Below, piece after piece: positions 21,101 to 30,600 of a stretch of 64,000 nucleotides of DNA. Each line of letters starts with the position of its first letter. The stretch's first letter is position 1. The notes under the pieces were generated by a model. The model worked only from the letters and a program-made list of their open reading frames with translations. It was not told the origin of the DNA and did no database searches. The DNA comes from Stratiolaelaps scimitus. Lineage: Eukaryota > Arthropoda > Arachnida > Mesostigmata > Laelapidae. The translations under genes were made by a program, and so were the position numbers. Where the stretch lies: assembly GCA_019614645.1 (NCBI GenBank), contig JABWDB010000005.1, positions 2,450,001 through 2,514,000 on the forward strand. The letters are read 5' to 3'.

Positions 21101-22413
21101 TCATCGGAGCGCCTCAATCGCTCGGAGCCGGAACTAATCCAGCTGGCCGATCCTGCAAGCCGGCCGCGGTACGTATCGTTTCGCCTATTTTCTTTTCATT
21201 ATCGAACGCGCATATGTATGCCTCCCCTCCAGCGATTTCCCTCTCATCAGACACTGATTAGCGGACCCAGCCTGGGTGCAGCTGATCCCACACCATCATC
21301 AACGATTTGTAGACTTTTGCTGGATATATATATACAAAACTCCAATATAATTATATAATTATTCAATCATACCACTGTTGAACCAACGGCTGCTTAGGTC
21401 GTGGGATATGTCCAGCATGGATGTGTCGGCCCGCGGTAGCGAAGCGGATGACACCGAGACGTCGCAGCAGAGCGAGACGCCGTTGCATCCCCCGCCAGCG
21501 GCTACACCGCCGGCGCCCGCTGCTAGCACGCTCATCTCACCCCTGGTCAACGTTGCAGCGAAGACCTATGGAACGCTTCGAACGCTTAAGAAGGGCAAGA
21601 CCAAACAGCGGCCTCCACCAAACGCCGAGACATCTGGCAATATCGCCAACACGCCGCCGAGTGTCAGTGGTGCCAAAAGCAGGTATGGTTACCAACGGTG
21701 AGGAGCATATCTTTAGATTTAGTTCCGGAAAAATATCCTATATATATCGCAAGCTGCTGTTATCATAGGTCTGTTGGAGAAAGCCCAGATATGTCCAGCA
21801 TGACCGAAATGATAATTCCTTGAAGCACTGCTGCAGGCGTATCGAGGCTTGCCATTGGAGGTCAGCTAAGGGCTAGCTACGAAAAAAAATGTGCTGTCAT
21901 TGCAGAGAGAACTGGGTTTTCGGTCAATTCTCGGTTCTATCTTCCCTAACAACCGTATACTAGCACTTTTTTATTGCTTTCGGTGTCAAGTCGCAGGTAG
22001 TTAATGATGTAGTGTCGTGTAGTTAATGATTTCATGTATAATACATGTATATTCATATGATACATGCATGCGTGCGTATACATATAAATATGCTATATTT
22101 AGGGATACGTATATCTAGTATTGTTTGAGCCTAGGCAAGTCCTCGTTAGGTGATCCGTCGCAGGCATCAGAATAATTCACCCGTAATATGTCGCTCCCAT
22201 CTAACGAGAGTTGCAGAGCGTGGATTGTACAGATCTATTTAGGTTAACTTGTATCAAACGTACTTGCTGTCTTGCAGAAATCAGCGACGCCGCACGGTAC
22301 TTACGTTAACTGGCGGATGTGGATACGTAAACTTCAAGAAGGGAGGTGCACTCACCGGTGGAGGCGGGGATGCCTGTGTCTTAGTATGGGAGACAAAGGT
22401 TAGACAGGCCTAA
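1806..22413 (+). CDS. ARHGEF10: ARHGEF10-family Rho guanine nucleotide exchange factor (16 exons, 5' end missing)
   Basis: Joined exons: 1806-1910, 2399-2578, 4296-4532, 6430-6741, 7098-7326, 7649-7712, 7882-7977, 8454-8600, 11945-12199, 12529-12711, 18145-18302, 18979-19641, 19896-20322, 20630-21168, 21398-21682, 22278-22413. Every junction is GT-AG and all phases agree, giving about 1,337 residues. The family activates Rho GTPases by GDP/GTP exchange near actin and membranes. In order I see a low-complexity acidic/Gly/Gln N-terminus, a DH domain (about residues 335-541, with the CR3 motif [17 protein letters not shown]), a PH-like domain (about 541-655) and a WD40-like propeller (about 700 to the end, e.g. 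[15 protein letters not shown] and [15 protein letters not shown]). DH-PH-propeller order is diagnostic of ARHGEF10/10L. The length is close to the human proteins (1,279-1,369). The first exon opens with two bases of a split codon, so upstream exons lie outside or were not recognised. Confidence 0.93.
2399..2578 (+). CDS. ARHGEF10: ARHGEF10-like exon with NIYEEI motif and polyQ
   Basis: The acceptor is cgacag and the donor gtatga (phase 1). The peptide runs [20 protein letters not shown], then [11 protein letters not shown], then a run of six Gln. Tyr-Glu-Glu-Ile is the classic preferred ligand of Src-family SH2 domains when phosphorylated; any phosphorylation here is inference. The exon can splice in phase to 4296 but not to the block at 3626. 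Confidence 0.7.
3636..4107 (+). CDS. alternative first exon of the RhoGEF gene, or a separate small ORF
   Basis: GC-rich coding-looking block. An in-frame ATG at 3636 opens [20 protein letters not shown], followed by a long charged helical stretch (about residues 25-130) and a Ser/Ala-rich tail. In-frame stop TAA at 3621 blocks the better-placed ATG at 3603, and the possible acceptor at 3624-3625 is out of phase with the exon ending at 2578. Donors at 4108, 4117 and 4123 would all give phase 1 and join correctly to 4296, so the exact end is uncertain. If used this way the protein would be about 1,400 residues. Read unspliced it stops at 4140-4142. I do not recognise the domain. Confidence 0.5.
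4296..4532 (+). CDS. ARHGEF10: ARHGEF10-like exon, pre-DH region
   Basis: Acceptor tattag, donor gtacag, phase 1 at both ends. Reads [20 protein letters not shown] and then a polar, Ala/Asn-rich linker that joins in phase with 6430. The first half looks like an amphipathic helix or coiled coil. The Tc1 element lies in the intron just downstream. Confidence 0.75.
4552..4579. repeat. (TA)n microsatellite, left flank of Tc1
   Basis: TA repeat directly abutting the left inverted repeat; the same repeat resumes at 6141, so the transposon split one microsatellite. Confidence 0.95.
4580..4788 (+). repeat. left terminal inverted repeat of Tc1 element
   Basis: A 209-base arm that starts cagtgttgtgcataagctta and matches the reverse complement of 5920-6140 with only scattered substitutions. 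A 12-base block in the right arm is absent here. Confidence 0.92.
4880..5890 (+). pseudogene. Tc1 transposase, disrupted
   Basis: Fragments in several frames align with a Tc1 transposase. An N-terminal helix-turn-helix part ([14 protein letters not shown], then a stop) is followed by a second DNA-binding part ([20 protein letters not shown]). The catalytic core reads [11 protein letters not shown] (Asp codon 5341), QDNASIHVS (Asp codon 5591) and NPIENLWG (Glu codon 5696). There are 34 residues between the second Asp and the Glu, giving DD34E. Stops at about 4924 and 5586 and at least two frameshifts (about 5250-5330 and 5480-5510) make it inactive. The C-terminus [14 protein letters not shown] ends at 5888-5890. 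Confidence 0.9.
5920..6140 (-). repeat. right terminal inverted repeat of Tc1 element
   Basis: A 221-base arm ending in ccactg, inverted relative to the left arm. It contains an extra 12-base segment near 6015-6028 (around gttctttgaggt) that the left arm lacks. Confidence 0.92.
6141..6187. repeat. (TA)n microsatellite, right flank of Tc1
   Basis: Near-perfect TA repeat beginning exactly at the transposon end. Confidence 0.95.
6430..6741 (+). CDS. ARHGEF10: ARHGEF10-like exon with NIYEEV motif and Gly-Leu repeat
   Basis: Acceptor cttgcag, donor gtgagt, phase 1 in and out. Contains [18 protein letters not shown], a second Y-E-E-V motif, followed by a repetitive Leu/Gly/Ala run of about 25 residues and a basic [14 protein letters not shown] segment. 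It precedes the DH domain. Confidence 0.8.
7098..7326 (+). CDS. ARHGEF10: ARHGEF10-like exon, start of DH domain
   Basis: The DH domain begins here with [20 protein letters not shown], matching the first conserved helix (CR1) of Dbl exchange factors. Donor gtatga, phase 2. The acceptor could be at 7097 or at 7121; both give the same phase, and I chose 7097 for its longer pyrimidine-rich approach. A (CCG)n repeat at 7036-7061 lies just upstream in the intron. Confidence 0.85.
7595..7618. repeat. (TA)n microsatellite
   Basis: TA tract in a RhoGEF intron, 30 bases upstream of the 64-base DH exon acceptor. Confidence 0.95.
7649..7712 (+). CDS. ARHGEF10: ARHGEF10-like exon, DH domain helix 1-2
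   Basis: Short 64-base exon after tttttcag. It restores the DH sequence [14 protein letters not shown] and LLSAHK, with phase 2 in and phase 0 out. Confidence 0.88.
7882..7977 (+). CDS. ARHGEF10: ARHGEF10-like exon, DH domain
   Basis: A 32-codon phase-0 exon reading [19 protein letters not shown], a typical DH segment. The acceptor is ttccag and the donor gttcgt is weak. Confidence 0.92.
8454..8600 (+). CDS. ARHGEF10: ARHGEF10-like exon, DH domain
   Basis: Phase-0 exon of 49 codons, acceptor ctctag, donor gtaagc. Reads [20 protein letters not shown], the DH region of the ARHGEF10 type. Confidence 0.93.
8601..11944. other. RhoGEF intron, repeats only
   Basis: A 3.3-kb intron. It holds a (GGT)n run near 10441-10459, a (TGC/TGT)n run near 10651-10681 and a TA tract at 11244-11275. 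No protein or RNA gene is supported. Confidence 0.6.
11945..12199 (+). CDS. ARHGEF10: ARHGEF10-like exon, DH domain CR3
   Basis: Phase-0 exon of 85 codons with acceptor tcccag and donor gtatgt. It holds the signature [20 protein letters not shown], the most conserved helix of DH domains, which contacts the GTPase. It completes the exchange domain. Confidence 0.95.
12529..12711 (+). CDS. ARHGEF10: ARHGEF10-like exon, PH-like domain
   Basis: Phase-0 exon of 61 codons, donor gtgagt. [15 protein letters not shown] and VKWSVPIVE match the PH-like strands that follow the DH domain in this family. The next intron (12712-18144) carries the antisense mucin-like gene. Confidence 0.93.
12918..12942. 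repeat. (TA)n microsatellite
   Basis: Perfect TA repeat in the intron between the PH exon and the antisense mucin-like gene. Confidence 0.95.
13197..14543 (-). CDS. mucin-like gene exon 2 (Ser/Thr domain)
   Basis: 448 codons plus TGA at 13197-13199. It opens [19 protein letters not shown] and stays Ser/Thr-rich to the end. The uninterrupted frame of over 1.3 kb in a region otherwise full of stops is the main evidence that it is coding. The open frames on the plus strand here are shadows of the same base composition. Confidence 0.75.
   Translation of the reverse strand: MVLENRTEQTAQTNRSPRPTVSPRSSTAGGSSLQTPRPISGGGTPARQTRDLVTSPIRPATRTDPVSTAGSQLASSEQVYVNESTSAITADSPPTTSHRTASISDPEPSQSTEEPTASSHWDDAVSSTLSETDSTVAVSSPTARSTTTASITLAPATLDTATTNVTTHGSLIPSHSPSEPGGCTSSMSPLLTDSELVTLETTRAASSTSMGELNTPRSGITTSAVTHSTRNTTAKFIQSTTLISKEPVSLLSTEPATNGDTATASTGTTLSLDASFSASSTLAMTTSTAQGKSTSSASSLNQSASTSESHTTRNASTSDATTIDGTRNGPTLYTETPVDNSTTPGAVTDIEPTTSSTATSSNETRATGDPVTGDSQSNDGDNGLTVPTAISGVTTASCSSTHINNGTLSTTSSQPISRTVTKGGRNSSKKIRTRTSLWPPPNTIRPLK
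13197..15560 (-). CDS. nested antisense gene for a secreted Ser/Thr-rich mucin-like protein
   Basis: Two exons on the opposite strand inside the 12712-18144 intron of the RhoGEF gene: 15405-15560 and 13197-14543, joined in phase 0 by a gtgaga donor and cccacag acceptor, giving about 500 residues. The start at 15560 has an excellent context (gccATGG). Residues 1-29 form a signal peptide (basic start, core [13 protein letters not shown], likely cut near ATSQ). The rest is dominated by Ser, Thr, Ala and Pro with ten N-glycosylation sequons (NRT, NES, NVT, NTT, NQS, NAS, NST, NET, NGT, NSS), very few Cys and a basic C-terminus. This is the composition of secreted mucin-like glycoproteins. No transmembrane segment or chitin-binding domain is visible. 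A TATA-like ttttat lies about 100 bp upstream of the ATG. The exact function is unknown. Confidence 0.75.
14918..14993 (+). CDS. possible signal-peptide exon (weak)
   Basis: ATG at 14918 starts [20 protein letters not shown] and ends at a gtaaac donor in phase 1. The product would resemble a signal peptide. It lies within the intron of the antisense mucin-like gene and no partner exon was found, so chance is the simplest explanation. Confidence 0.15.
15405..15560 (-). CDS. mucin-like gene exon 1 (signal peptide)
   Basis: 52 codons from ATG at 15560. It encodes the signal peptide and a short basic segment [18 protein letters not shown]; the Arg-Arg could be a processing site. The donor on the minus strand is CAG|gtgaga. 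Confidence 0.72.
15579..18144. other. RhoGEF intron, upstream of the antisense gene
   Basis: Contains the presumed promoter side of the antisense mucin-like gene, a (GT)n tract at 16658-16675, and otherwise no supported gene. Confidence 0.5.
18145..18302 (+). CDS. ARHGEF10: ARHGEF10-like exon, end of PH region
   Basis: Acceptor ttccag, donor gtgagg, phase 0 in and 2 out. [16 protein letters not shown] continues directly from VPIVE in the previous exon, and [15 protein letters not shown] forms the helix leading to the propeller. Confidence 0.9.
18979..19641 (+). CDS. ARHGEF10: ARHGEF10-like exon, linker and first propeller blades
   Basis: The longest exon (663 bases), acceptor ccaacag, donor gtgagt, phase 2 in and out. 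It contains [20 protein letters not shown] (the end of the PH-like fold) and the first blades with [10 protein letters not shown] and SHMVILQQ. Confidence 0.95.
19896..20322 (+). CDS. ARHGEF10: ARHGEF10-like exon, WD40-like propeller
   Basis: Acceptor ttggcag, donor gtgagt, phase 2 in and 0 out. [16 protein letters not shown] and [14 protein letters not shown] are propeller strands; a long His-rich loop [16 protein letters not shown] follows. Confidence 0.94.
20630..21168 (+). CDS. ARHGEF10: ARHGEF10-like exon, WD40-like propeller
   Basis: Acceptor cttgaag, donor gtacgt, phase 0 in and 2 out. It continues GLW with [20 protein letters not shown], then [18 protein letters not shown], a family-typical blade, and HQGAVTFL. 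An acidic loop with [19 protein letters not shown] follows. Confidence 0.95.
21398..21682 (+). CDS. ARHGEF10: ARHGEF10-like exon, disordered insert in propeller
   Basis: Acceptor cttag, donor gtatgg, phase 2 in and out. Mostly Ser/Pro/Ala/Thr-rich, with a basic [15 protein letters not shown] segment. It is probably an unstructured loop before the last blade. Confidence 0.88.
22278..22413 (+). CDS. ARHGEF10: ARHGEF10-like terminal exon
   Basis: Acceptor cttgcag. Reads [17 protein letters not shown], then a Gly-rich turn and [13 protein letters not shown] before TAA at 22411-22413, the closing propeller strand. Confidence 0.9.
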
Positions 22414-24503
22414 ACGGCCTGCAGTGGCCTACAATTCCAGCAACAAACATGAGACGCCGAGCGACCTGTTGTGCGTACGCGGCTTAGGCCGATTTCTATA
22501 CTGCCTTCTGCCTGATAAGTCCCTCTTCAACCTCGCGGCGATGCCGATACCAGCCCTTAGAGGCAGGCCCACTGCCCAACCCATATACAGCTTTTAGTAG
22601 TGCTACTCCACCACTACCTTGTGGTACATCCAACAACTTGTCGCTTACATAATATATATATACGTTCATCCCATTGGACTTATATCCTAAGCAGACTGAC
22701 TTACGCTATCGGAACAAGACGAGAAATATATAGAGATCGAACGTCTCTGCTGTATTTCCACGCGTTGTCTGCTGAGAGGACTCGGCGACAGGTGAAGACT
22801 TCTATCTAAGCTAAGCCTAGCCTGCGGAATACAATGCAAGGCTAGGTGTCGTGCGTGATCCGCAATTTCAACAACAAACTGAAAACAATACGAATAATCA
22901 TAAAAACCCTATACGTAGATTAGTCATATTCTATTAGAAGAAGGGAACGTGCGCTGTATCCGCGCGGATGGACTCTAGTTGGAAGGCGATCGGGCGGGTC
23001 TTATCAGGTATCCGCCTATAGCCCTTTCTCGCTCTCGAGATCTGCACCGCCGCCGGAGACAGTGCTGCCCGCATCAGTAGTATCTATTATCCACTCGGCA
23101 TATGGGCAGGCCTCCACCCTAGGCAGGCATCCACGAGTATGCCTCGAGAATCGGTTGTTTTTTCATAACCATGCAACACATATATCGCAAGATGACGATA
23201 GATATTCAACATAAGAAGCATAAGATCTCCCTCGTTTGTCAACTTAGTATGACATGCATCTACATTGATTGATATGTGAATGGAGATATTCGAGCCTCGC
23301 AGAGCCCACTGAGAGACGCGAGCGCCAACTCTACTCTGGTCTTGATGAACACGCCTCCAGCAGCTTCTTCTACAGGAATCCCGTGACTGGAACAAGCAGG
23401 CCAAACGTCCCCGTGATCACAGGGGTGTGGATCGAATGTAAGAGAGGACTAAGAAACGCAACAAATTGTTCGATTATCGTCGGAGAGACGCCATACGTAA
23501 TCAAGCGGCCAATGTGACAGCGGCTGCACGTGGCCACGGACGAGCACGTTTAGGCCTCGGAAACAGTAACCCAAAAAGACACAGCGCTAACTACGGCCAG
23601 CGGCAGTGACATGATGACGATTTCGAGAGCAAAACTGCATCGGCCTCAGTGAACTTGATCCAGGAGCATTATGAGCATGACGAAAATTTGCGCATATACC
23701 AAAAATCTCGACGAACGGAACCGAGCGGTCAGACTCATGTGAAGATCATGATGTCGTAAGAGGAACGGCCACATCACAGTGAGAGAGAGAGAGGGAGAGA
23801 AGAGCTAATGCATAGTAGATAAGTGAGAGGGTCCCCTGCGCGGTTACGCGCTGACAAGCATTGCGATATTGAGGTCAGCCAATAGAAACAAACAGATAGA
23901 GAGAGACAGCCAATCTCAGGAAGACGAGGCGAACAGGCGCAGCAAAACACATCACTGCAGAACGTGTGCGCGGAAGAGGCGGGATTTCGATACGGGAGGT
24001 CAGGAAAGATGAAGCGAAACGGGGTCACCATCTGCTGCGATCCCGTATGATGGCTGATGGCAGACTGAGACGATGAGGATTATACCCGAGGATTGTACGC
24101 ATCATGTACTGATGATGTACTGGGCGAGGACAGCGCCAGCAGCTGGGTGGGGAACGGGAGTTTCCGATGGATATGGAATCGATGCAACGATGGTGATGAT
24201 TCGTGACAAACTAGTCACGCTTGTAGTATCCTAACCAGAGTAAAGACGGAAGACGAGGAACGAAAGATGGTGATGCAGATCGACGGATGGAACAGATGAA
24301 GGATGAAGTGGACAAAGCTATGGCATACATCATATACGAACGTGGGCTTCCCTGGACGCGATCAACTATATTTTATGCTAGTCATTATATTATTACAACA
24401 AGAAGAACCAACTGATACTAAATACATATGAAATACATGAGGAAAATGACAGAGAACGAGAAGCGAACGAGAGGAACACAAGGCATGATGCGAAAGAAAC
24501 AGA

Positions 24504-24517
24504 ATATATATACATAT

Positions 24518-24558
<41 letters not shown>

Positions 24559-24615
24559 GGTTGAACAAACAGCATCATGATATATAGATATATATATATA
24601 TATATACATATATAT
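24504..24615. repeat. interrupted (TA)n microsatellites
   Basis: Two TA tracts (24504-24555 and 24580-24615) separated by a short unique stretch containing gttgaacaaacagcatcatg. Confidence 0.95.
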
Positions 24616-25744
24616 GAAATATAATAATGACAATTATACTAATGGGTTCGTAGAAAACTATAAGATGCATGTAAGAGAGACACCTGTATCTGCTAATCGA
24701 GATGAGGAGCCAGTTAGAAAACATGGAGGCAAACAAAGAATATACGATAATGCGAAATATTATTAAGCACGAAATTGCAGCGATACAAAGATTTGAATCA
24801 CGAATAACAAAACGTATGCATATAAACTATTCACGAGAACGAGCGAATGTCGAATGTCTGATATGGGCATTCCTCAGCGGACGAGAACAAGGCGGGTGTG
24901 TGCGCGTGAGTGTGTGTGTATATGCTGGCGTGAATGGACGTCTGATGAATGCGAAGGGTTGATGCTGTGTGGATGAGTGTCCGGTCGAACGTCGCAGATG
25001 CGGATACTGAAAACTGTGACGACCTGAATCGAAGTGCGCTATGCTGTGGCCGAGGTGAACTGTATCGGACGAAGTGAGCGATTGACTGAAGACAAAGAAC
25101 ATGATGATCAATGGTGACAATGTGAATCTACACATAATGGAGAAAGAGATGATGGGGCTGCCTCCTGCATCACTACCGCTGTTGCTGTTGGCCTTCGCCG
25201 AAGGCTGGATTTAGAGGGGTCATTCTCGCGATGGATATAGCGAGTGAGACCGCGAGAGAGAGAGAAGGGCGAAAGTGGAGAGATAACGCATCAGGTGTGG
25301 AATCCATGGTCGATTCTTGCAAAGTAGAGCAAAATGCTAGTGGACGACTAAATGCGAATGTTTGCGAAGGCGTCTGTCGGTCGATGATTCCGAAGCCAAG
25401 TCCGAGACGGTGGAACGGGTCTGTCAAGTCAACCGACAAGGTCAATCTTTGTTTAATCGTTAGAGGACGCCACACCGGTAATACATTAGTTCATGTGCGG
25501 ATGTCATTTCTTTTTGTATTTTGTATGAATACACCTGTACAGAATTTGTGGTCGAACTACTGAGTGGTAAGGTGACGACGACGTTGTCGGGTACGAACGC
25601 TCAAGCGATGTGCCCATATTTCCTAATTAACCATGATTACAATTATCATCATTATTATTATTATTATTATTCTATTCTTCAAGATCCTGCAAGATTGTGA
25701 TTGTCCAGTGACCCCCATAGGCACAGTTGTGGACAAGTGGTCAT

Positions 25745-25808
25745 AATAAATATTGTAATCATACTGTTGAGTTTAAATACATGCATACGAGAGCTGAGAC
25801 CGAATAAA
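25745..25808 (+). terminator. candidate polyadenylation signals of the RhoGEF gene
   Basis: The first AATAAA hexamers I find after the stop at 22413 are at 25745-25750 and 25803-25808. If used, the 3' UTR would be about 3.3 kb. A noncanonical signal nearer the stop cannot be excluded. Confidence 0.3.
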
Positions 25809-26682
25809 AATGACATGTTTAGTTGACTGCTGCTGCTGCGGCAAGGACGTAATCGATATTATTCACATTACCATGCATCTCTTTCGTTGTTTATTGGGGG
25901 CGTGAAGCGCTCACTTGTTGTGAATATCCAGTTACTGGTTTGTAAATGCGTTGTGTATTTTACTGTTGTTTTATATTTTTAAGCGTTTTTTCTTGCCTCA
26001 TTTTTTTTTGTCATCATCAATCACACGATGGTCGCGGCGGACCCGTTACACTTCACTGCTCTCGTTGGCACAAATAGCTCCCGAATCGTACGTCGATATC
26101 TAGCAGTTCAATCGATTGACGCCCTGAGCGAGTCGATTCTTCGCACGGCGGCCTTTTTGTAACAAGACGGTTAAAGTATGTGTATTGCTACCCACAATTT
26201 AGGCCATATTCTCGACTCGCCTTCATAGTCAATGCGTGTGTATTGTGACACAATCGCTAAACGTCGAATACGAAGTGTCGAACGAGGAGCCATAGAGTGA
26301 TTGAAGCGCACTGAACTAAAATACAAATCGACTAAAATTCGAGAACACAAATATTAGGGAGAGACAGAGAGACAGGGAGAGAGAGAGAGAGAATCGACTT
26401 GAAGTGTGCCGGAACTAGTAACCATAATGATAAACAAATAATAATAATATTCATAACGACAATAATATTTTCACTTGATTCTTTTATCTCACTGTATGTA
26501 TATAAATATATTTATACTTACTTAAATATATTTAAGAGCGCGAGAGAAAGGGAGCGAGAACAGCCATAACAGCAACAGCAGCGGAGCGCAACAAACAAAC
26601 AGAATGATGATATTGAGAATAACGATAATAATAATAATAATAATAGTAATAAAATAACAACAAACAACATACCACTGGAATA

Positions 26683-26841
26683 CATATATATATATATATA
26701 TACATAGTATATAAGTATATCTTATAAACATAATTATTTAGTAAGAACGAGAGAGGGGGAAGAGAGAGAGAGAGAGAGAGAATGAAAAAGCTACAGAGAT
26801 TACTATTGCTATAATAATAATCATATATATATATATATATA
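26683..26841. repeat. TA and GA microsatellites
   Basis: TA tracts at 26683-26702 and 26823-26841 with a (GA)n run at about 26761-26781 between them. Confidence 0.9.
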
Positions 26842-27264
26842 CAAATACTAATGAGGCAAACAATTTAGTGAACAGAGGCACTATGTAACAATAGAGCGTA
26901 GATAACAACGGGAGGTGTTCGAGGGTCTGATTGAGATGCGCCTCTCCCCACGCCCCGGCCACTGATTATATAAATAACAGGTGAACTTTGGGTGGGCCAA
27001 GTTGAAAAAGAGAGGCGGTGATTTTCAAATTGTAGACACGGCCGTGAGGAAACGCCACATGTTGGGATGTGAGACAAACTGTTGAACGATACCAGCTCGA
27101 AAGAACTGTCTATTGGGGAACAGTCAGATGTCGACAGTGACGGACGAAGTCGGAGCGATGTTTAGGTACACGGACGCACATTGTGGTGAAATATCAACGC
27201 CCGGCTCGTGGCGGCGGTGACGGCGGCAGCAGCAGCAGCAGCGATGGTTTGATGGCTAAGCAAA

Positions 27265-27444
27265 ATGTTTCAAACACTGTTACAATTAGCGGAAAGCGCA
27301 GCAACATCAACGGATGAGGAACATGGATCATATACAGCTGAGATTGGTGGGCGGCGGTTCGTCGTGATTAACCGTCTGACACTTGAGAAATTCAACTTTT
27401 TGCGGTTACACCTTCATGGTGTACCAATCGTGTTCATCGGCAAG
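27265..27444 (+). CDS. possible first exon of an unrecognised gene
   Basis: ATG at 27265 opens MFQTLLQLAESAATSTDEEH and runs 60 codons to a gtacgc donor at phase 0, through GGRRFVVINRLTLEKFNFL. It follows a (CAG)n repeat. Codon use looks fairly coding, but no homology is recognised and no next exon was found. Confidence 0.25.
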
Positions 27445-27617
27445 GTACGCTGTTTTGGGATGTGGATGCTACAAACGAACTGAGCGATGTCGGGGGTCGT
27501 CACTGATATAAGGAACAATGAAAAAAATGAACAATGAAAAAATCCATATTGCAAATAGGGCTGGAGGTAACGAGGTGTCTAGAGACGCCTTTGTGAGAGG
27601 AGTATTGCTACTGAAAA

Positions 27618-27699
27618 ATGGTGTTGACGCGGGAGCCGACGTTTGTCGCTTGTGTGCTGCTGCTGCCGCTGCTACTGGCTGCCATTACCACTGTTCATG
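27618..27699 (+). CDS. possible signal-peptide exon of a small secreted protein
   Basis: ATG in context gaaaaATGG, then MVLTREPTFVACVLLLPLLL and AAITTVHG, a textbook signal peptide, ending at donor gtatgt in phase 1. Part of the Leu run comes from a gct-type repeat. The only compatible partner I found is 36533-36699, 8.8 kb away. Confidence 0.3.
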
Positions 27700-30600
27700 G
27701 TATGTGAGATTCGACTGGCCGGTTTAATGCGTCGAACCAATTGAGTTCGTTAGATCAAGTTAGAGTTGGTTAGAAAAAATCGAATTGTTCAAATCGAGAG
27801 CGAAATGAAATCTCCCATGTTTTGCTTCTCTGTAGGCGTTTGTATATTTGAGACACTTGTTGGCTTTTTTCTATATATATATATATATATTGAGTTACTA
27901 TATAATTATCATTATTAATGGTTTCCATTTCGAATCGAGACAGCACTTACATGGCTTGCTGCTCTACTGAACCATTGCTGCATATACAATTATTAATATT
28001 ATAGGATTTATCTAGTTCATCATGCATCACATATGGTTGTCCGCTTATCGAGTATTGGTTGAATCGTTTTTTTCTTTTGTTGTATACTGAGTGCTATTAT
28101 GAAGTTGTTCCGTACGAGCGATAACAACGAAACACTAAAGTTAGTGACGCCGAACATGATTTCAACGGAGCGCCGAAAACTGCGTTGATGAAAGCAGTCG
28201 ATTTTAGTGGGCGCTTCCCATGGACTCGCATTGAATACCAAATTTAAGAGAATTTTCTCCCGTTTTTAGCTCAGTTCTCAAATGAAAAATTTCCACCCCG
28301 TCTGAAACCAGCTCCCCTTTGCAATCGTTCTGCAAAAATTCAACAGTTGCGCACATCGCGTCAATAACCGCTTGTTGCTTGATTGCCGTACAGCGCAATC
28401 ACTTCGAACACGAATTTAATAATTAACGAAAAATGTTCAGTTTTCAAAAAAATATTTTCAATAATTTTTTGGTCATGTTTCCTATGTCGGAATGAGCTAT
28501 AACGCGAACGGCATTGCGCCATTGAGACAAGACCTTGCGACAGTAGTCGATCAATGCCAATCGTGATCCGTCGCTGAAAGGAAGAATAACAATAGCGAGA
28601 AGGACAATAATACCAATAAGAAATTACCGAAGCTACTGAGCAGGGAGGGGAAACTCCATCACGGCGGCGATCACAGTTCCGCGATGAGCCACCGAAAACA
28701 CGAAGAGATAGAGAGAGAGAGAGCTAGAGTACAGCTGCACGAGGAAATGAAGCAGCACAATGTGGCAACAAAGAGAACATGACATAACGCATTAATATAA
28801 TAGATATATATATATATATATATATATATTGTGACAAACGAACCGAGAAAGAACAGACGAGAATGTGTAGAACATGGAGAAGACATTGAACACGAGACAT
28901 TCATTCAGCGTACCCACATCCATGCATCATCCGGAAGAGGCCGAAGCAGATTTTTCATGCTGGTAAATAAACGACGACAAAAAGTATATAAAGAAATAAA
29001 GACGAAATACCTATCGATCAATAAATGATCATTGCGTTGTCTTTTGAATGGTTTCCCGGTGGAATGGTAATGCTGCATGTAGAGATACTGGGATAGATAT
29101 GTCCGTAGGTTTAAGGCAGTACTGTATGACTCGCTGCGTGGGGGGGGGGGGGCGGTCGTCGATAAGAATTTTCGAGGGAGTTCTTCGGAAGTGGACACTA
29201 GTACCTAACTGGTATATGCTTCAGTCGGCCCGGATTAGACCAGTGTTGCTCGTGTCGTGCAATGCTACCAGCCTGTGAGGGCGTTTGACGACTCGTTGTC
29301 CCGCGCGGTCTAGACTGTAGCTTAACCATAGGTAGAGGTGAACGCTCACATGGTGGCTGCATGTTCGTGTTTGCAATTCTTAATGCGCTGGCCTGACACT
29401 GTATACTATAGTTTAGCCGAGAACGAAATCATCTAGCCGAGATTGCACCGTGACGTAGAGCAGCGTCAGGGTTGATGGTGTGATGCTATCGAGATCCACA
29501 GTCGCGTCGGAATATTTCGAGCTTATCGTAGATATGGTTCATATATATCGTATATATATATTTGTATATATACATATATGAACCACGGAGAACAACATTG
29601 CACAGGGCTGCATAGCACTATGGACCTCATGGAATGATTGTCTGTTAATTGTACCAAGAGACATTGCCATCCGGCTTACTATGGGTGGGGACCGATTAGC
29701 TGGCAGACTCCAATTCGTTCTCAGTCGACAAAGCGAGAGTCAAGAGCGACGCACTGAGTCGCGATAGCGAGGGAGAAATTAATGTAGCGACCCCTCTCCA
29801 ACCCAGATAGCGTGGAATAGGAACGAACGTAATGTCGCTTGTTCGAAAAACAAATGCCCATAGTCATATCCAACTCATACTATGCGCACGATTGAAATTA
29901 TTGTGGCAACACCCGGTATTTGAACACCCTGACAGCAGGCTGCTGTAATACAATGCAACTGCCAGCTTAATTTGTTCTATTATACACGTGCGGGTCATTA
30001 GATACCCTCTGGAGTTGGGGGTCAACCATTGGTGCATTGATGCCGCTGAACGAGACCACCGCCACAGCGTGCTACTGTGGTCAACGACGGGTTCGATTAG
30101 GAAACATCCCGTTTCGTTGACGCGCAGTGGGCTCTTGAATCAAATCGACGCACGAATTTCGCACAAACTATAATACACTCCTTGAAAGACAACTCCTGCT
30201 TGAAATGTCGTCAATGTCCGAGCCTATCTTTCGTGTGGCAATTCGGTTGCGTCCGACATGTTCGTGTGATATGCTCACTTGACTAGAGCGTTGTGACCAT
30301 TTCACGTGAAGGAAAAGGAATATATCGCTTAACAGAATATGTGGACTGTGAATTGAATGTGGACTCAAATTTCCCTTTGGAATCATGGGCTAGCGTACCG
30401 TAGAACAGTCCACAAAAGATACTCAAAAGACACCGAATATTTGCTCCAGAGTTCATCCCGCACACTGCGTGTGCGAAGATAAAACACGGGTGACTTGCGG
30501 TTTTATCGCTGTGCCCGTATCGCCCATTCATTTCTCGGTGAGCAGCCTCGGAAGCAGCATATATATATATATATATATATCGGCCGGAGAAAATTGTGTA

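Larger units (their letters stand above)
22414..27222. other. probable 3' UTR and intergenic, purine-rich
   Basis: From about 23.5 to 26.4 kb the plus strand is strongly purine-rich, with GA, GAT and TA repeats. No open frame is convincing. The first part may be the 3' UTR of the RhoGEF gene. Confidence 0.45.
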
